Shown here piece by piece: positions 43,554 through 55,364 of a DNA stretch of 64,000 bases (positions are counted from its first letter, which is position 1; the number at the start of each line of letters is the position of its first letter). The notes beneath the pieces are model-generated. The model saw only the letters and a list, made by a program, of their open reading frames with translations. It was not told where the DNA came from and did not search any database. Where the stretch lies: positions 17,670,001 to 17,734,000 of the forward strand of contig NC_071332.1 in NCBI RefSeq assembly GCF_010183535.1, in the 5' to 3' direction. Position numbers and translations under genes: made by a program. The stretch comes from Caenorhabditis remanei (lineage: Eukaryota > Nematoda > Chromadorea > Rhabditida > Rhabditidae).

Positions 43554-44619
43554 TTATGATGAGATTTCTCTCCAAATCGGTATAGCAATTATCCAAAACA
43601 CGTTTCTGAAATTCCTCTGAGAAACAATGTAAGACAGTGACACAACTCCAGGAATATTCAACACAAAAAAAAAGTAGGATGGCGCTTTGATAATAAGCTC
43701 AACGTTCATTTCAAAACGATCTTCTATTAATAATCCAACAAAATGAGCAACACTGTGAAACTGAAAGTTACTCGACTGTGATAAAACTTGAGAGTGATGA
43801 ATTTTCCCAGAAAAACCTTACCATCAACAGAGAGTGTATAGGGGTGAACTGATACAATAAATAAGTTCCTCGGTCCATATTCTCCAATTTTCTAAAAAGT
43901 CGATAAATGTGTATGTATACCGCAGCACTAATTACAGAAATAGCAAATATAATGATGCTATAAATGTACAAAGCTTGATATGAACATTGACCGTTTAATT
44001 TTTTAAAAGGGCACACGACTGAAAAAAATTGTCTGAAATTAGTTAGTTCGAAATCCAAGCTCACTAGCAGCGTAGCTATAATGAATAACTGATAAATACA
44101 CCAGGAAAATTTCACATTTCAACAATATTCTGAAAACGAAAGCTATTAGTTTTCAAAATAATAATCTCACCCTGTGACTAAGAATTTGTACTTTGGCAAG
44201 TAGAAAATAGTAATTCTCTGTATTGCCGCTAAAAATGAGAACATTCCGATAATAGCAAATAGAATACTTCCCAATGGCACCAAAAACGCTTCAATAACCA
44301 CAAAAAACAATGTAATACTCGCTCGAATACTCCCATCGTCTGAAAGATTTCCTAAAAAAGAAATCAGGAAGCAGAAGTCAGTCACAACCAGCAGGACAGC
44401 AGAGTTATAAAATAATTGATTGAATATTGGCTTGTGAAAATGTTGATCATTCACATCAGACTCTTTCCTCCTGGATTTGTATAGAATTAGACAGATGAAT
44501 AGAAAGTTATTAATTAAAAACATAATAGTACCGTAAGCCTGAAGGCCTGTAGCAAGGTAAAGCTCGTAAATACTTGTATCATTATGTTGGCGGACGCCTA
44601 AAATCGCCTTAATGAACAT
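43554..44619 (-). CDS. Seven-transmembrane receptor, array family (R9)
   Basis: It appears intact. Exon 1 begins MFIKAILGVRQHNDTSIYEL, TM2 is NQLFYNSAVLLVVTDFCFLI, and TM3 has the AAIQRITIFYLPKYKF motif. The donor is a standard GTGAGA. Exon 3 reads VCPFKKLNGQCSYQALYIYS and exon 4 FHSVAHFVGLLIEDRFEMNV. The stop is TAA after REISS rather than the usual TGA. It is in head-to-head contact with the truncated copy R10. Confidence 0.82.
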
Positions 44620-44710
44620 GGTCAGAAGAAATATCAGAAATGCGGAGACACCGGATAATAGGCAGGTGAAAATGGAGGGAAAATGTTTGTTTCAAAACTG
44701 TGTAGCCTAG

Positions 44711-45425
44711 TGCCCTATTTGCTATTATCGGAATGTTCTCATTTTTGGCGGCAATTCAAAGAATAACTATTTTTTACTTGCCAAAGTACAAATTCTTAGT
44801 CACAGGGTGAGAATACCATTTTGCAAACTAATATTTTTTATTTTCAGAATATTGTTGAAATGTCAAATCTTCCTGGTGTATGTATCAGTTATTCATTATA
44901 GCTTAGTTGCTTGTGAGCTTAAATTTTGAACAAAATAATTTCAGACAGACATTTTTTTCCAGTAGTTTGCTATTATACAAGAATAAAAGGGGATCATTGT
45001 TCATATCGAGCTATGTACATTTATAGCACTATTGTCTTCATTATTTCTATCATTAGTGCTGCGGTATACATACACATATATCGACTTTTTCGAAAATTGG
45101 AGAATATGGATGGAACTTATCTATTGTATCAGTTTGGCCCTATTCATTCTCTGTTAATGGTAAGGTTTTTTCTAGAAACAATTCCATTATTCTCAAGCTT
45201 TATCACTATCATTTCCAGATTCACAGTGTTGCACACTTAGTTGGCGTATTATTGGAAGATCAATTTGAAATGAACGTTGACAGATTCATTAAATTGCCAT
45301 CCTTTTTTGTTTTTGTGCTGAACATTCCCGCAGTTGTGTCACTGTCTTATATTTTTTCTCACAGGAGTTTCAGAAACATTTTTTCGAGCATTGCTTACCC
45401 GATATGGAGAGAGATCTCTTCATGA
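44711..45425 (+). pseudogene. Receptor fragment, 3' part of R1 duplicated (R10)
   Basis: The sequence begins inside exon 1 (GTGCCCTATTTGCTATTATC) and is then nearly identical to R1 through exon 4, including RIKGDHCSYRAMYIYS and FSHRSFRNIFSSIAYPIWRE. The upstream part of the gene is missing because the duplication starts here. It is not expected to be expressed as a receptor. Confidence 0.85.
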
Positions 45426-46342
45426 TTAAAAATGTGAAATTAGAAACTCTTGTTAAGACATTTCCGAAAACGCGAAACATGTTTCACCTGCTAAATGTAA
45501 TCATTTTCCATCCTGACATAATTTTTTTTATTTCCCTTTCTGAAGTTTTTTATACAAGAAAATTCGCATAATGTTCAATGGGGCGCAGATTCAATCACTC
45601 CAGAAAACTGATTTATTTTCTTTATTCATTAAGATTTCATGAATGATGAAATAGATAAACACCAGCAGGAAATTCGCGGCTACGCCGCGATTTTCGCTGG
45701 ACTTGGATGACTTGAAGTTTGTAAGTAGAAACTGCTGGAAAACTCCTTCTAAATCCAAAAAAGCTTTTGAGATGAATGAAATAATGCAATGTTCTTATAA
45801 CTTTACTGTTCGTTTTGACTAATTGCACTGCTTTGTCGTTCAGCATAAGGTGCGGTACAAAAGATTTCTGACCTTTTCACTTTATGTATTGTTGATTCCG
45901 GCTCTAACACAAAACTTCAGTCAGTTGCTCGCCCGGCCGCTGTTTTTTTAGTTGTTGGAGGCAAAGCTGACCCGAGGCCGCGGCCTTCCTCGGTCGGCCG
46001 TATGACAGTTTTGAAAATTTGGCCGTCACACCTCAGAACTTCAAAAGAATTAATCTCGACATTCCGGGGTTCTCAGTGAAAACTTTGGATTCCCTCTACT
46101 TACTCGTTGTCAAAGCACCAAAACTAAAGCGTCTAGAAACATCTCTTTGACATGTTTGATGAAAGATGAAAAATCGAAAAGACGCTGCTGGAAACACAAA
46201 AGTGAGATGATTTTGAGACATCTATTCATGGACACTTCTACGAAAGGGTTGCCCTTCTAATCAGCTTTGTTGGTTGCTTCTCTATATTCTGTTTTTCGAT
46301 TGAAGTCTTTTGGCTCTATTCCAGTTTAGATGTTCTTTAAAA

Positions 46343-46679
46343 AAAAGGGCAAAGAATGGTCCCAAAATTTTGGGTGACACGAATTTCAGAATTGAATGGT
46401 CCCTACCGCAAAGAATGGTCCTTCAAAATTGATACGAAAAACTTTTCACCGTTCTCGTAGGCTTATGTTTCTTAGAAATTGGTGAAAAAATTGACAAAAC
46501 CGGTTATTAATCGTATTTGTCAATTTTTTCCCAATTTCTAAGAAACCTAAGCCTAAGAGTGAAAAGTTTTTCGTATCAATTTTGAGGGACCATTCTTTGC
46601 GGTAGGGACCATGTAATTCTTTGGGACCGTTCTTTTATTTTTTGGGACCGTTCTATGCGGTTGGGACCATTCTTTGCCA
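46343..46679. mobile_element. Fold-back MITE with AAAGAATGGTCCC ends
   Basis: GGCAAAGAATGGTCCC near 46349 and its complement ending at about 46678 bound a near-perfect palindrome centred at about 46505. The arms share CGAAAAACTTTTCACC and TTTCTTAGAAATTGG. The motif AATGGTCCC repeats several times inside each arm. No target duplication is clear. Confidence 0.7.
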
Positions 46680-46778
46680 ATTGAGGCAAAATTTTCGAAA
46701 GCCCGCCGAAATATAAAAGTTTTTCTGGGAGTTTCTGGAAGCTTCCAGAACGTTCGAACTATCGGCAAAACTCAGAAA

Positions 46779-47394
46779 TTTGAATTCCCGCCGAAATTCA
46801 AAAGTTTTCTAGAAGTTTCTAGAAGATTCCAGAATATTTGAATTCCCGCCGAAATTCAAAAGTTTTCTAGAAGTTTCTAGAAGATTCCAGAATATTTGAA
46901 TTCCCACCGAAATTCAAAAGTTTTCTAGAAGTTTCTAGAAGATTCCAGAATATTTGAATTCCCGCCGAAATTCAAAAGTTTTCTAGAAGTTTCTAGAAGA
47001 TTCCAGAATATTTGAATTCCCGCCGAAATTCAAAAGTTTTCTAGAAGTTTCTAGAAGACTCCAGAATATTTGAATTCCCGCCGAAATTCAAAAGTTTTCT
47101 AGAAGTTTCTAGAAGATTCCAGAATATTTGAATTCCCGCCGAAATTCAAAAGTTTTCTAGAAGTTTCTAGAAGATTCCAGAATATTTGAATTCCCGCCGA
47201 AATTCAAAAGTTTTCTAGAAGTTTCTAGAAGATTCCAGAATATTTGAATTCCCGCCGAAATTCAAAAGTTTTCTAGAAGTTTCTAGAAGACTCCAGAATA
47301 TTTGAATTCCCGCCGAAATTCAAAAGTTTTCTAGAAGTTTCTAGAAGATTCCAGAATATTTGAATTCCCGCCGAAATTCAAAAGTTTTCTAGAA
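46779..47394 (+). repeat. 58-bp tandem repeat array, left part, with heat-shock elements
   Basis: About ten units share a period of exactly 58 bases. Each unit contains TTCTAGAAGTTTCTAGAAGA followed by TTCCAGAA, that is six alternating TTC/GAA blocks with two-base spacers, a textbook heat-shock element. The rest of the unit is TATTTGAATTCCCGCCGAAA plus TTCAAAAG. Units differ at single positions (GATTCC/GACTCC, CCCGCC/CCCACC). Degenerate forms precede it at 46690-46778. Confidence 0.92.
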
Positions 47395-49019
47395 CACGGT
47401 GATTTTTTCGCTACATTTCCCGTTGACAATTTTTCGCCCCATGGTGCGCAGAAAAATGGGCGGGGCTAAGGATGTAACCCCGCGGCACAGAAAAATGAGG
47501 TTAATAAATTGCAGTGAAGTGCAGAGAAAGTTTAATGAAAAGTGTTCGTTTGGAAACAAAAACATGGTAGATAAGTCAAAAATTGCTCGAAAAACGTATT
47601 TATGTCATCAAACCAGAAAGTTTCAAGTGAAAAACATCTAAAATTTGACGTTTCAACTGTATTCATCCGTTTTTCGGAGAAGAGAAGCGTAAAAAGTGCA
47701 ATCCAGTGATCAATCTCCCTCGTTTCTAACTTTTTCAATGCATCTAGGAGAAAATCTGATAAATGAAATGTTGTAAACTCCTATTTGAAACATTTACAAT
47801 CACACAAGAGACACCGTACAAATCGGAAAGAATGTTGGATCGGGAAGAAGCAAATTGGGAAGTGACGAATCGCGAATAACACTTTTTCGCAAGTTCCAGT
47901 GTTTGAAAGGAACGAAAAGTTGATAATTTTTTGTGTAGTTTAGTTATTTAGCTTACAAATGGTGTGTTTTCATGTTATTGAACTGATTTTATGAAAATTT
48001 GCTTCGCGACGACGGTATATCGAGTGAAGTTCAAAGTTGTCATCAAAGACAGGTAAAAACACGAATAAAAGTGACAATAAATACACAATACACTTTTAAA
48101 TAACAGTTTTTTTTTTCATTTCCGACACTCAAATTTAGAAAAAAACGTTATTCTCGACTCGTCACTTCCCGATTTGCTTCTTCCAGATCTTGTTTCTTGC
48201 CGATTGAAAATCTCCTTAATTCTCTATAAAACGACTGGAAATGCTCACCGTCGTTTGAAACATACTATGGTTCATTTCAATATCGCCGAATCCACTCTCT
48301 GGACGACTTACATGACTTCAAAGTTTCCATTTTTAGTACTGAAATCTCACTAAAATCTGAATAACTTTTTTCACAGAATCGTTCTGCAAAGTTCGAATAA
48401 AATTTTGAAATCAGTACAAAATTTCCATTCTTGTGATACATGTCTTGACCCATAACTCCATCTCGATTCGTGATATTTCCCTAATTAAATTAGAAGATGT
48501 GCTTCTTCGTGAGCTTTCTCAAATCTAGGCCATCGTCATTTTAAAAACTAGGCCATCAGGAATTTTTAATTTCAACAAACTCCCTCTTTCTATAAGAAAA
48601 CGAATCGGAAACTATCCCAATTTTTTTCTACAAAAACTAGACCGAAAAAAAAAATTTTCATGAAAGCGTTTTTTTTAATTCATGGATTCAGTTTTTTTTA
48701 AAACCTCTTCAAAGTTTGTGGAAGAGAAAATAACACTGACGAAAGTCACTTCAACAAACTCCCTTTTTCTATATGAAGGAGACCTTAAAATGACAGGAAG
48801 TTTTTTCTACAGAAACTAGATCGAAAAAAATTAATCTCATGAGGCCGTTTTTTTTCAATTTCGATTTCTATTTTTTTATATAGCTGATTAAAAATTATGG
48901 CAGAGAAAATTACACTGCGTTGTCTGGCGGAGCGCACTTGCCTCACGGGGTCGTGGCCTAGCGAGAAGCAAAAATATGGAAGATAAACCCAAATTTAATG
49001 TAGCGAAAAAATCACCGTG
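47395..49019. mobile_element. Inverted-repeat DNA transposon inside the 58-bp array
   Basis: CACGGTGATTTTTTCGCTAC at 47395 is matched by its complement ending at 49019. TAGAA occurs on both sides (47390-47394 and 49020-49024). Removing the element and one TAGAA restores a normal 58-bp unit. No frame longer than about 80 codons exists in its 1.6 kb, so it depends on another transposase. I do not recognise the family. Confidence 0.85.
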
Positions 49020-49806
49020 TAGAAGTTTCTAGAAGATTCCAGAATATTTGAATTCCCGCCGAAATTCAAAAGTTTTCTAGAAGTTTCTAGAAGATTCCAG
49101 AATATTTGAATTCCCACCGAAATTCAAAAGTTTTCTAGAAGTTTCTAGAAGATTCCAGAATATTTGAATTCCCGCCGAAATTCAAAAGTTTTCTAGAAGT
49201 TTCTAGAAGATTCCAGAATATTTGAATTCCCGCCGAAATTCAAAAGTTTTCTAGAAGTTTCTAGAAGACTCCAGAATATTTGAATTCCCGCCGAAATTCA
49301 AAAGTTTTCTAGAAGTTTCTAGAAGACTCCAGAATATTTGAATTCCCGCCGAAATTCAAAAGTTTTCTAGAAGTTTCTAGAAGATTCCAGAATATTTGAA
49401 TTCCCGCCGAAATTCAAAAGTTTTCTAGAAGTTTCTAGAAGATTCCAGAATATTTGAATTCCCACCGAAATTCAAAAGTTTTCTAGAAGTTTCTAGAAGA
49501 TTCCAGAATATTTGAATTCCCGCCGAAATTCAAAAGTTTTCTAGAAGTTTCTAGAAGATTCCAGAATATTTGAATTCCCGCCGAAATTCAAAAGTTTTCT
49601 AGAAGTTTCTAGAAGACTCCAGAATATTTGAATTCCCGCCGAAATTCAAAAGTTTTCTAGAAGTTTCTAGAAGACTCCAGAATATTTGAATTCCCGCCGA
49701 AATTCAAAAGTTTTCTAGAAGTTTCTAGAAGATTCCAGAATATTTGAATTCCCGCCGAAATTCAAAAGTTTTCTAGAAGTTTCTAGAAGACTCCAGAATA
49801 TTTGAA
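49020..49806 (+). repeat. 58-bp tandem repeat array, right part, with heat-shock elements
   Basis: This continues the array at 46779-47394 in the same phase and orientation, with about thirteen further units. Variants GACTCC and CCCACC recur in the same relative order in both halves (for example a pair of adjacent GACTCC units), which suggests expansion in blocks. The following 49807-50497 has degenerate units (AAGTTTCTAGAAGTTTCTGG), then sequence with repeated GGTTACGGTAGNTACAGTA and no gene. Confidence 0.92.
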
Positions 49807-50497
49807 TTATAAACTAAAACTTCTGAATCTTTCTGAAAGTTTCCAGATGTTACTGGAAGTTTCTAGAAGTTTCTGGAACATTCTAGAAACTTTTGGAAAT
49901 TTATGGATGTTGCAGCCAATCTGGCTCAAATTTTTCGGAGTATTGTCTTAAGTTGCCAAGGGTGTCACGGCCAAAGTATTGGCCCCGTATATTCAGTTTG
50001 CACCTGCTTTCCCGATTTTTGGGTTACGGTAGATACAGTACCCCTTTAGGGGTATGGCAGTGGAAAATCTGCAAAGTGTCTTGATAGAAAGTACGGGACT
50101 ATAGAGTTAACAAATTTATCAACGTATTAGAGCAGTGGGGATCTGAACCTTTCAAGATATTCAGGTTCGACTGTAAATGTTCAAAACTCTGTAACTACCG
50201 TAATCCTACAGTAACCGGCCCAATTTTTTTTGAGTGTCATGCTGAGGGGTCAAGAATGTTACCACCCTAGTCTGGTCTCCCCTCGTTCTGTTTGGAACCC
50301 TTTTTCATTTTTTGGGTTACGGTAGCTACAGTAATCCTACAGTAATCTGGTACCTGGGGTCCAAAAAATTGAAGCGCTCGGAGGTTCATGGGTATACCCC
50401 CAAACATCTTTTGAAACGGTTCAGAGAGAAAAAAGTTATTCAGGGAGAAGCGTCGGACGGACACACACACAGAACTATTCCATTAGTAGGAAGAAGA

Positions 50498-50938
50498 TAT
50501 ACAAATATGAGTGAGACAAATTTTAAAAAAAAACATGTACACGAACAGGATGATTTGACCAGGCTGGATATACAAGTAATATAATGATGAGAGATCATTT
50601 GAATACATAATTAATAGACGGGGAAGAGAGTTGATGTTGCCCAACTGTTGCTAACCAGTTTTGCTCAAGGCCCGGTTGACAAAGATGTGTTTTCCTAGTT
50701 TTGTTTTTAGAGCCTTCCAGATGAATCATGGGTTCTGCTATTTGTAGAAAAGATTTAAAAATCCGAGAGAAATGAGAAATCCTTTATTCCTATTATTCTA
50801 AATTGATGGCCCCTATGGAGTATGTTATGTTGCATTTACACTTCCCTATTGCCATTAAAGCTGGTTTTCAGAACTTAATTTTTAAAAAATCGGGTTCGAC
50901 GCCTGGGACCAGGTGGATATAATATCCAACGCTTTTTG
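50498..50938 (+). repeat. Right part of the segmental duplication of 31700-32150
   Basis: ATACAAATATGAGTGAGACA, TTTGACCAGGCTGGATATAC and TCCGAGAGAAATGAGAAATC recur in the same order as at 31705-32150. This is the continuation of the block at 44711-45661. Confidence 0.85.
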
Positions 50939-50944
50939 GAGTGC

Positions 50945-51045
50945 TCCGCATTTCTGATATTTCCTCTGACACAATGTGGAAGTTGGTGCTTATTGCCTTC
51001 CGCCTTCGAAATGATTCAAGTGTTCTCGAATATAGCAGTTCGCCT
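50945..51045 (+). pseudogene. Receptor N-terminal stub
   Basis: After the family leader CTCCGCATTTCTGATATTTC, the frame MWKLVLIAFRLRNDSSVLEY stops within a few codons and no TM1 follows. It resembles the start of R2. The sequence 51100-51190 resembles the upstream region of R12 and R16 in inverse orientation. Confidence 0.6.
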
Positions 51046-51489
51046 ACCTGATGCCCACTTGATGTAAAAACCCTTGCCAGAAACTCCCTGAGTATAAGGA
51101 AGGAATAGCTGAAATCAATAATATCGCTACGCAGTTTTGAAAGGAAATGTTTTCTACATATCACGTAGCTTTTGCTCGAAGTCACAATATTTCAAAACTG
51201 CTTCCCCTTTTACAGGTTTATTATACAAAAAAAGGTACACAAAAATGGTGATTTGACCAGGTTAGATATACAGCTAATATAACGATAAGGGACCTTTAGA
51301 ATACATTATTAAAAAACGGGAAAAAGTGAGAGTTGATGTGACTCAACTCTTGCTAACCAGTTTTGCTCAAGACCCGGTTCAAAAAAGATGTGTTTTCAAA
51401 GTTTTGTTTTTGGAGCCTTCGGGTTTTGCTATTTGTAAATAAGCTGATAAAATCAGAGAGCTTGAAATCTATTTTACCAAGTAACATCT

Positions 51490-51760
51490 TTCTTATAAGC
51501 TTTTCGTATTTTCAAGTCTTTGGTCGTGTAGCGAATGGAGCCCGTATAAGGGGTTGCGTTGCTCTGCTGTTTTATAGTCTGGGTCATTTTCGACTATCTA
51601 TTTCCTTTTTTCCTGTTGTATACTTGGTGTGAATGAGTTCTGGATGGATTCTATTGATCTTATGTCTGTTTTTTCATGGTTGTGATAATTGATGTACCAT
51701 ATTCAAGAACTGGTCTGACGAAAGAAGCGACATTCAACGTGTCTTTTTGCTGTTGTACTG
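51490..51760 (-). pseudogene. LINE reverse-transcriptase fragment
   Basis: The minus strand reads VASFVRPVLEYGTSI, then SIESIQNSFT, homologous to VRPLLEYGSTVF...IESVQKTF of the LINE at 36591. The frame is interrupted. It is a relic of a different, older copy. Confidence 0.6.
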
Positions 51761-51943
51761 ATGAAATATTTGCGTGCTTCATCGTCGTTAGCATTCGGAG
51801 GCAAAGCAGTTTTGAAAGGACATGTTTTTTACATGTCACATCTCTTTCGCGCGAAGTAACAATATTCCCTAGCTCCTGAATAAACCCTCTTTTCCACCTG
51901 TCCATTTTCCAGTGTCTCCGCATTTCTGATATTTCTTCCGACC

Positions 51944-52996
51944 ATGTTCACCCTGATGATTTTAGCCGTCCGGAATCGTAATGATTCTAGTGATCTCCAA
52001 TATTATCTTACTACTGGCGTTCAAACTTACGGTACCATCATGTTTCTCATCAACAATATTTTATTCATCTGTCTGATATTATACAAATTCCGAAAAAAGC
52101 TTGATGTAAATGATCAAAATTTTCACGAGCCAATATTCAATCAATTATTTTATAACTCTGCTATCTGGCTGGTTGTGACTAACTTCTGTTTCCTGATTAC
52201 TTTTCTCGGCGAAATTTCAGACGATGGTGGTTTTCAGACGAATATTACAATGTTTTTTTTAATTATTGAAATATATTTGATGCTATTGGGAAGTATTCTA
52301 TTTGCTATTATCGGAATGTTCTCATTTCTGGCGGCAATACAGAGAATAATTATTTTTTACTTGCCAAAGTACAAATTCTTAGTCACAGGGTGAGAATATC
52401 ATTTTGAAAACTGATATCCTTCATTTTCAGATTATTGTTGAAATATGAAATCTGCCTGGTGTATGTATCAGTTATCCATTATAGCTATGCTGCTAGTGAG
52501 CTTGGATTTCGAACTAACTAATTTCAGACAAACTTTTTTCAGTATTCTGTTCAGTTTATACAACAGATGCTCGATGTTCACATCGAACTTTGTACCTTTA
52601 TAACATCATTATTTTAATTATTTCTATAATTAGTGCTGCGGTATACATACACATTTATCGACTTTTTAAAAAATTGGAGAATATGGACAGAGGAACTTAT
52701 TTATTGTATCAGTTTACTCCTATTCATTCCCTGTTGATGGTAAGGTTTTTCTAGAAACAATTGTGTTATTCTCAATTTTTATCACTTAGGTTCACAGTGT
52801 TGCTCATTTAGTTGGAGTATTATTAGATGATTATTTTCATATGGACGTTGACAGCACTATTAAATTTATATTATATTTTGCTTTTGTGTTTAACATTCCT
52901 GCAGTTGTGTCATTCTCTTATATTGTTTCTCAGAGGAATTTTAGAAACATGTTTTGGATAATTGCCTACCCGATATGGAGAGAGATCTCTTCATGA
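51944..52996 (+). CDS. Seven-transmembrane receptor, array family (R11)
   Basis: It looks intact. Exon 1 (to about 52390) begins MFTLMILAVRNRNDSSDLQY, TM1 is LINNILFICLILYKFRKK, and TM3 has the variant AAIQRIIIFYLPKYKF. The donor is a normal GTGAGA. Exon 3 reads FCSVYTTDARCSHRTLYLYN. Exon 4 begins right after CACTTAG with VHSVAHLVGVLLDDYFHMDV and ends PIWREISS. The leader GCATTTCTGATATTTCTTCC before the ATG is shared with most copies. Confidence 0.82.
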
Positions 52997-53131
52997 ATAA
53001 TTGTGAAATCTAAAACTCATGGTAAGACATTTCACTTAAGACAAAAAAGAAACATGCTTCCACCTGCTCAACGTACCCATTTTCACCAATTATTTTAAAT
53101 TTAATTAATCCAAGAATAAAGATTTTACAGT

Positions 53132-53763
53132 GCACGGTCTCCCACACTGCCAAAAAGAACTGCAAGAAACGTGAAGCCGATTTTTTCACGTTTTAATTCA
53201 ACTCTTTTATTTTTTGCACTGAAAATGCAGTATTTTTTAGGTTTGCAGACGTCGCAATGGATGAAAAACGGTTCCCGTCCATCAGAATTGTGGAAAATAA
53301 AATTCTCTATCTTATGAGCCAAAGAACGTGAATATTGGTGAGAAACTGACTTTTTTGATACAGAAAAACCGGGTTTCAGAGAAATGAGTATAACTTTTTT
53401 GAAAGAAAACATTTTCTGAATAAATTTGCACATATTGTACTTGAGGATGCTCTGAAACTGTTATGATTTTTAGAACAAGAAATGTTGGTTGAAATGGCTG
53501 AAAATCTCATTATTCTGAAAACCGGTTTTTCTGTATCAAAAAAGTCAGTTTCTCACCAATATTCACGTTATTTGGCTCATAAGATAGAGAATTTAATTTT
53601 CCACAATTCTGATGGACGGGACCCGTTTTTCATCCATTGCGACGTCTACAAACCTAAAAAATACTGCATTTTCAGTGTAAAAAAATAAAAGAATTGAATT
53701 AAAACGTGAAAAAATCGGCTTCACGTTTCTTGTAGTTCTTTTTGGCAGTGTGGGAGACCGTGC
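53132..53763. mobile_element. Long palindromic element with 300-bp arms
   Basis: GCACGGTCTCCCACACTGCC at 53132 is matched by its complement ending at 53763, and the arms pair almost to the centre near 53448. AGT flanks both ends (53129-53131 and 53764-53766), a possible 3-bp target duplication. The minus-strand and plus-strand open frames in it are mirror images (SVSKKSVSHQYSR in both) and are not genes. It lies 3' of R11. Confidence 0.8.
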
Positions 53764-53939
53764 AGTGAATGATTACGAAATGTATTATTTATTATTAATT
53801 ATTATTAGATGATCTCAATCTTATTAAATAAAAAAATGTTTTGCCGATACTCATATATTGTACTTTTAAAAACAGAAGGCAGTTATTGTATTCATCTATA
53901 AATTTCAATTCGTTTAAAAATAAACATTTTATCAAATCT

Positions 53940-54215
53940 CTGGCACTTCTTGTTGTTTTTGGCTGTGGAGGAGTTGGTGGTTCAGAGAAAAACATCGATT
54001 CAGTGTGGGAGTAGCAGACGTCTTTGGTTTCATAATTATCCGTGTTCATCCGAGAGAAATCTGGAATATAATTCACGGTCTGCTACCGGAGGGTGTTAAA
54101 GGCGCATCTAATTTGTTCGGAATGGTCTCGACGCGAAAAACATGATTTGCAGTTCTTTTCACACCTGCAAAACTCGAAAATACGGCATTTGGCCTATTTC
54201 AACTACGAAACACGA
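53940..54215 (-). pseudogene. Cysteine-rich coding remnant, copy 3
   Basis: The minus strand reads VNYIPDFSRMNTDNYETKDV, CYSHTESMFFSEPPTPPQP and TTRSARDLI. The upstream part carries the same Cys pattern as copy 4. It lies between converging receptors R11 and R12, the same position as the other copies. Confidence 0.6.
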
Positions 54216-54302
54216 TGGAAAATGGTTACGTTGAGAGCAGGTGAAAACATGTTTTGCATTTTCATTGGAAAATTCTTACCAAGAGTTTCAAATCACCTTT
54301 AT

Positions 54303-55364
54303 TCATGAAGAGATTTCTCTCCAAATCGGAATAGCAATTATCCAAAACATGTTTCTGAAATTCCTTTGAGAAACAATATACGACAATGACACAACTCCAG
54401 GAATATTAAACACAAAAACAAAGTAGGATGGCGCTTTGATAATGAGCTCATTGTTTATTTGAAAATAATCCTCTAATAACAATCCAACTAAATGAGCAAC
54501 ACTGTGAAGCTGAAAGTGTCTCGTTAGTGATAAAAAAACGAAAATAATGAAATTTTTCAAAAAAACTTTACCATTAACAGAGAATGAATAGGAGTAAACT
54601 GATACAATAAATAAGTTCCATCCATATTCTCCAATTTTCGAAAAAGTCGATAAATGTGTATGTATACCGCAGCACTAATTATAGAAATAATGAAGACAAT
54701 AATGCTATAAATGTACATAATTTTATGAGAACATTTTCCCATAGTTTTTAATACATTACAGAACACTGAAAAAGTTTGTCTGAGATTAGTTAATTTAAAA
54801 TTCAAGCTCACAAGTAGTATAGGTATAATGAATAACTGATGAATACACCAGACAAATTTCATATTTCAACAATACTCTGAAAATGAAAGATGTTGATGTT
54901 CAAAATGGTGATTTTCACCCTGTGACTAAGAATTTGTACTTTGGCAAGTAGAAAATAACTATTCTCTGTATTGCCGCCAAAAATGAGAACATTCCGATAA
55001 TAGCATAAAGAATACTTCCCAAAGATATCAAAAACGTTTCAATCAACATAAACCAAATTGTAATATTTGATCGAATACTCCCATCGTCTGTAAGATCTCC
55101 GAAAAGAGAAATCAGGAAACAGATGTCAGTTGCAACCAGCCAGATAGCAGAGTTATAAAATAATTGACTGAATATTGGCTTGTGAAAATTTTGATCATTA
55201 ACATCAGACTCTTTCCGGAATTTGTATAAAATTAGACAGATAAATAGAAAATTGTTGATAAGAAACATGATAGTACCGTAATATTGAATGCCTGTAGCAG
55301 GATAATATTCGAGAAGACTTGAATCATTTGAAGAACGGACGCCTAAAATCGCCGAAATGAACAT
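54303..55364 (-). CDS. Seven-transmembrane receptor, array family (R12)
   Basis: It appears intact. Exon 1 starts MFISAILGVRSSNDSSLLEY; the open frame continues upstream to 55487 and could give an N-terminal extension. TM1 is LINNFLFICLILYKFRKE. The donor is GTGAAA. Exon 3 reads FCNVLKTMGKCSHKIMYIYS, and exon 4 ends QRNFRNMFWIIAIPIWREIS. R16 is a nearly identical duplicate. Confidence 0.83.

Larger units (their letters stand above)
45662..50497. mobile_element. About 4.8 kb of inserted DNA, Helitron-like, with HSE satellite
   Basis: Comparison with the duplicate at 31640-32150 shows that everything between about 45662 and 50497 is extra. It contains a small fold-back element, two arrays of a 58-bp repeat with heat-shock elements, and a nested inverted-repeat transposon. 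The right end contains GGACGGACACACACACAGAA and CCATTAGTAG. Non-autonomous Caenorhabditis Helitrons are known to carry tandem heat-shock elements. I could not establish exact TC and CTRR ends or a hairpin, so more than one insertion may be involved. There is no Rep/helicase gene. Confidence 0.6.

Noticed and set aside
46779..49806. A CRISPR-like array of regular repeats
   Set aside because: The 58-bp units are tandem without unique spacers, the region is eukaryotic, and the units fit a Helitron-type satellite.
53125..53688. Two apparent genes encoding SVSKKSVSHQYSR proteins
   Set aside because: They are the two arms of one palindrome, so both frames are the same sequence read from opposite strands.
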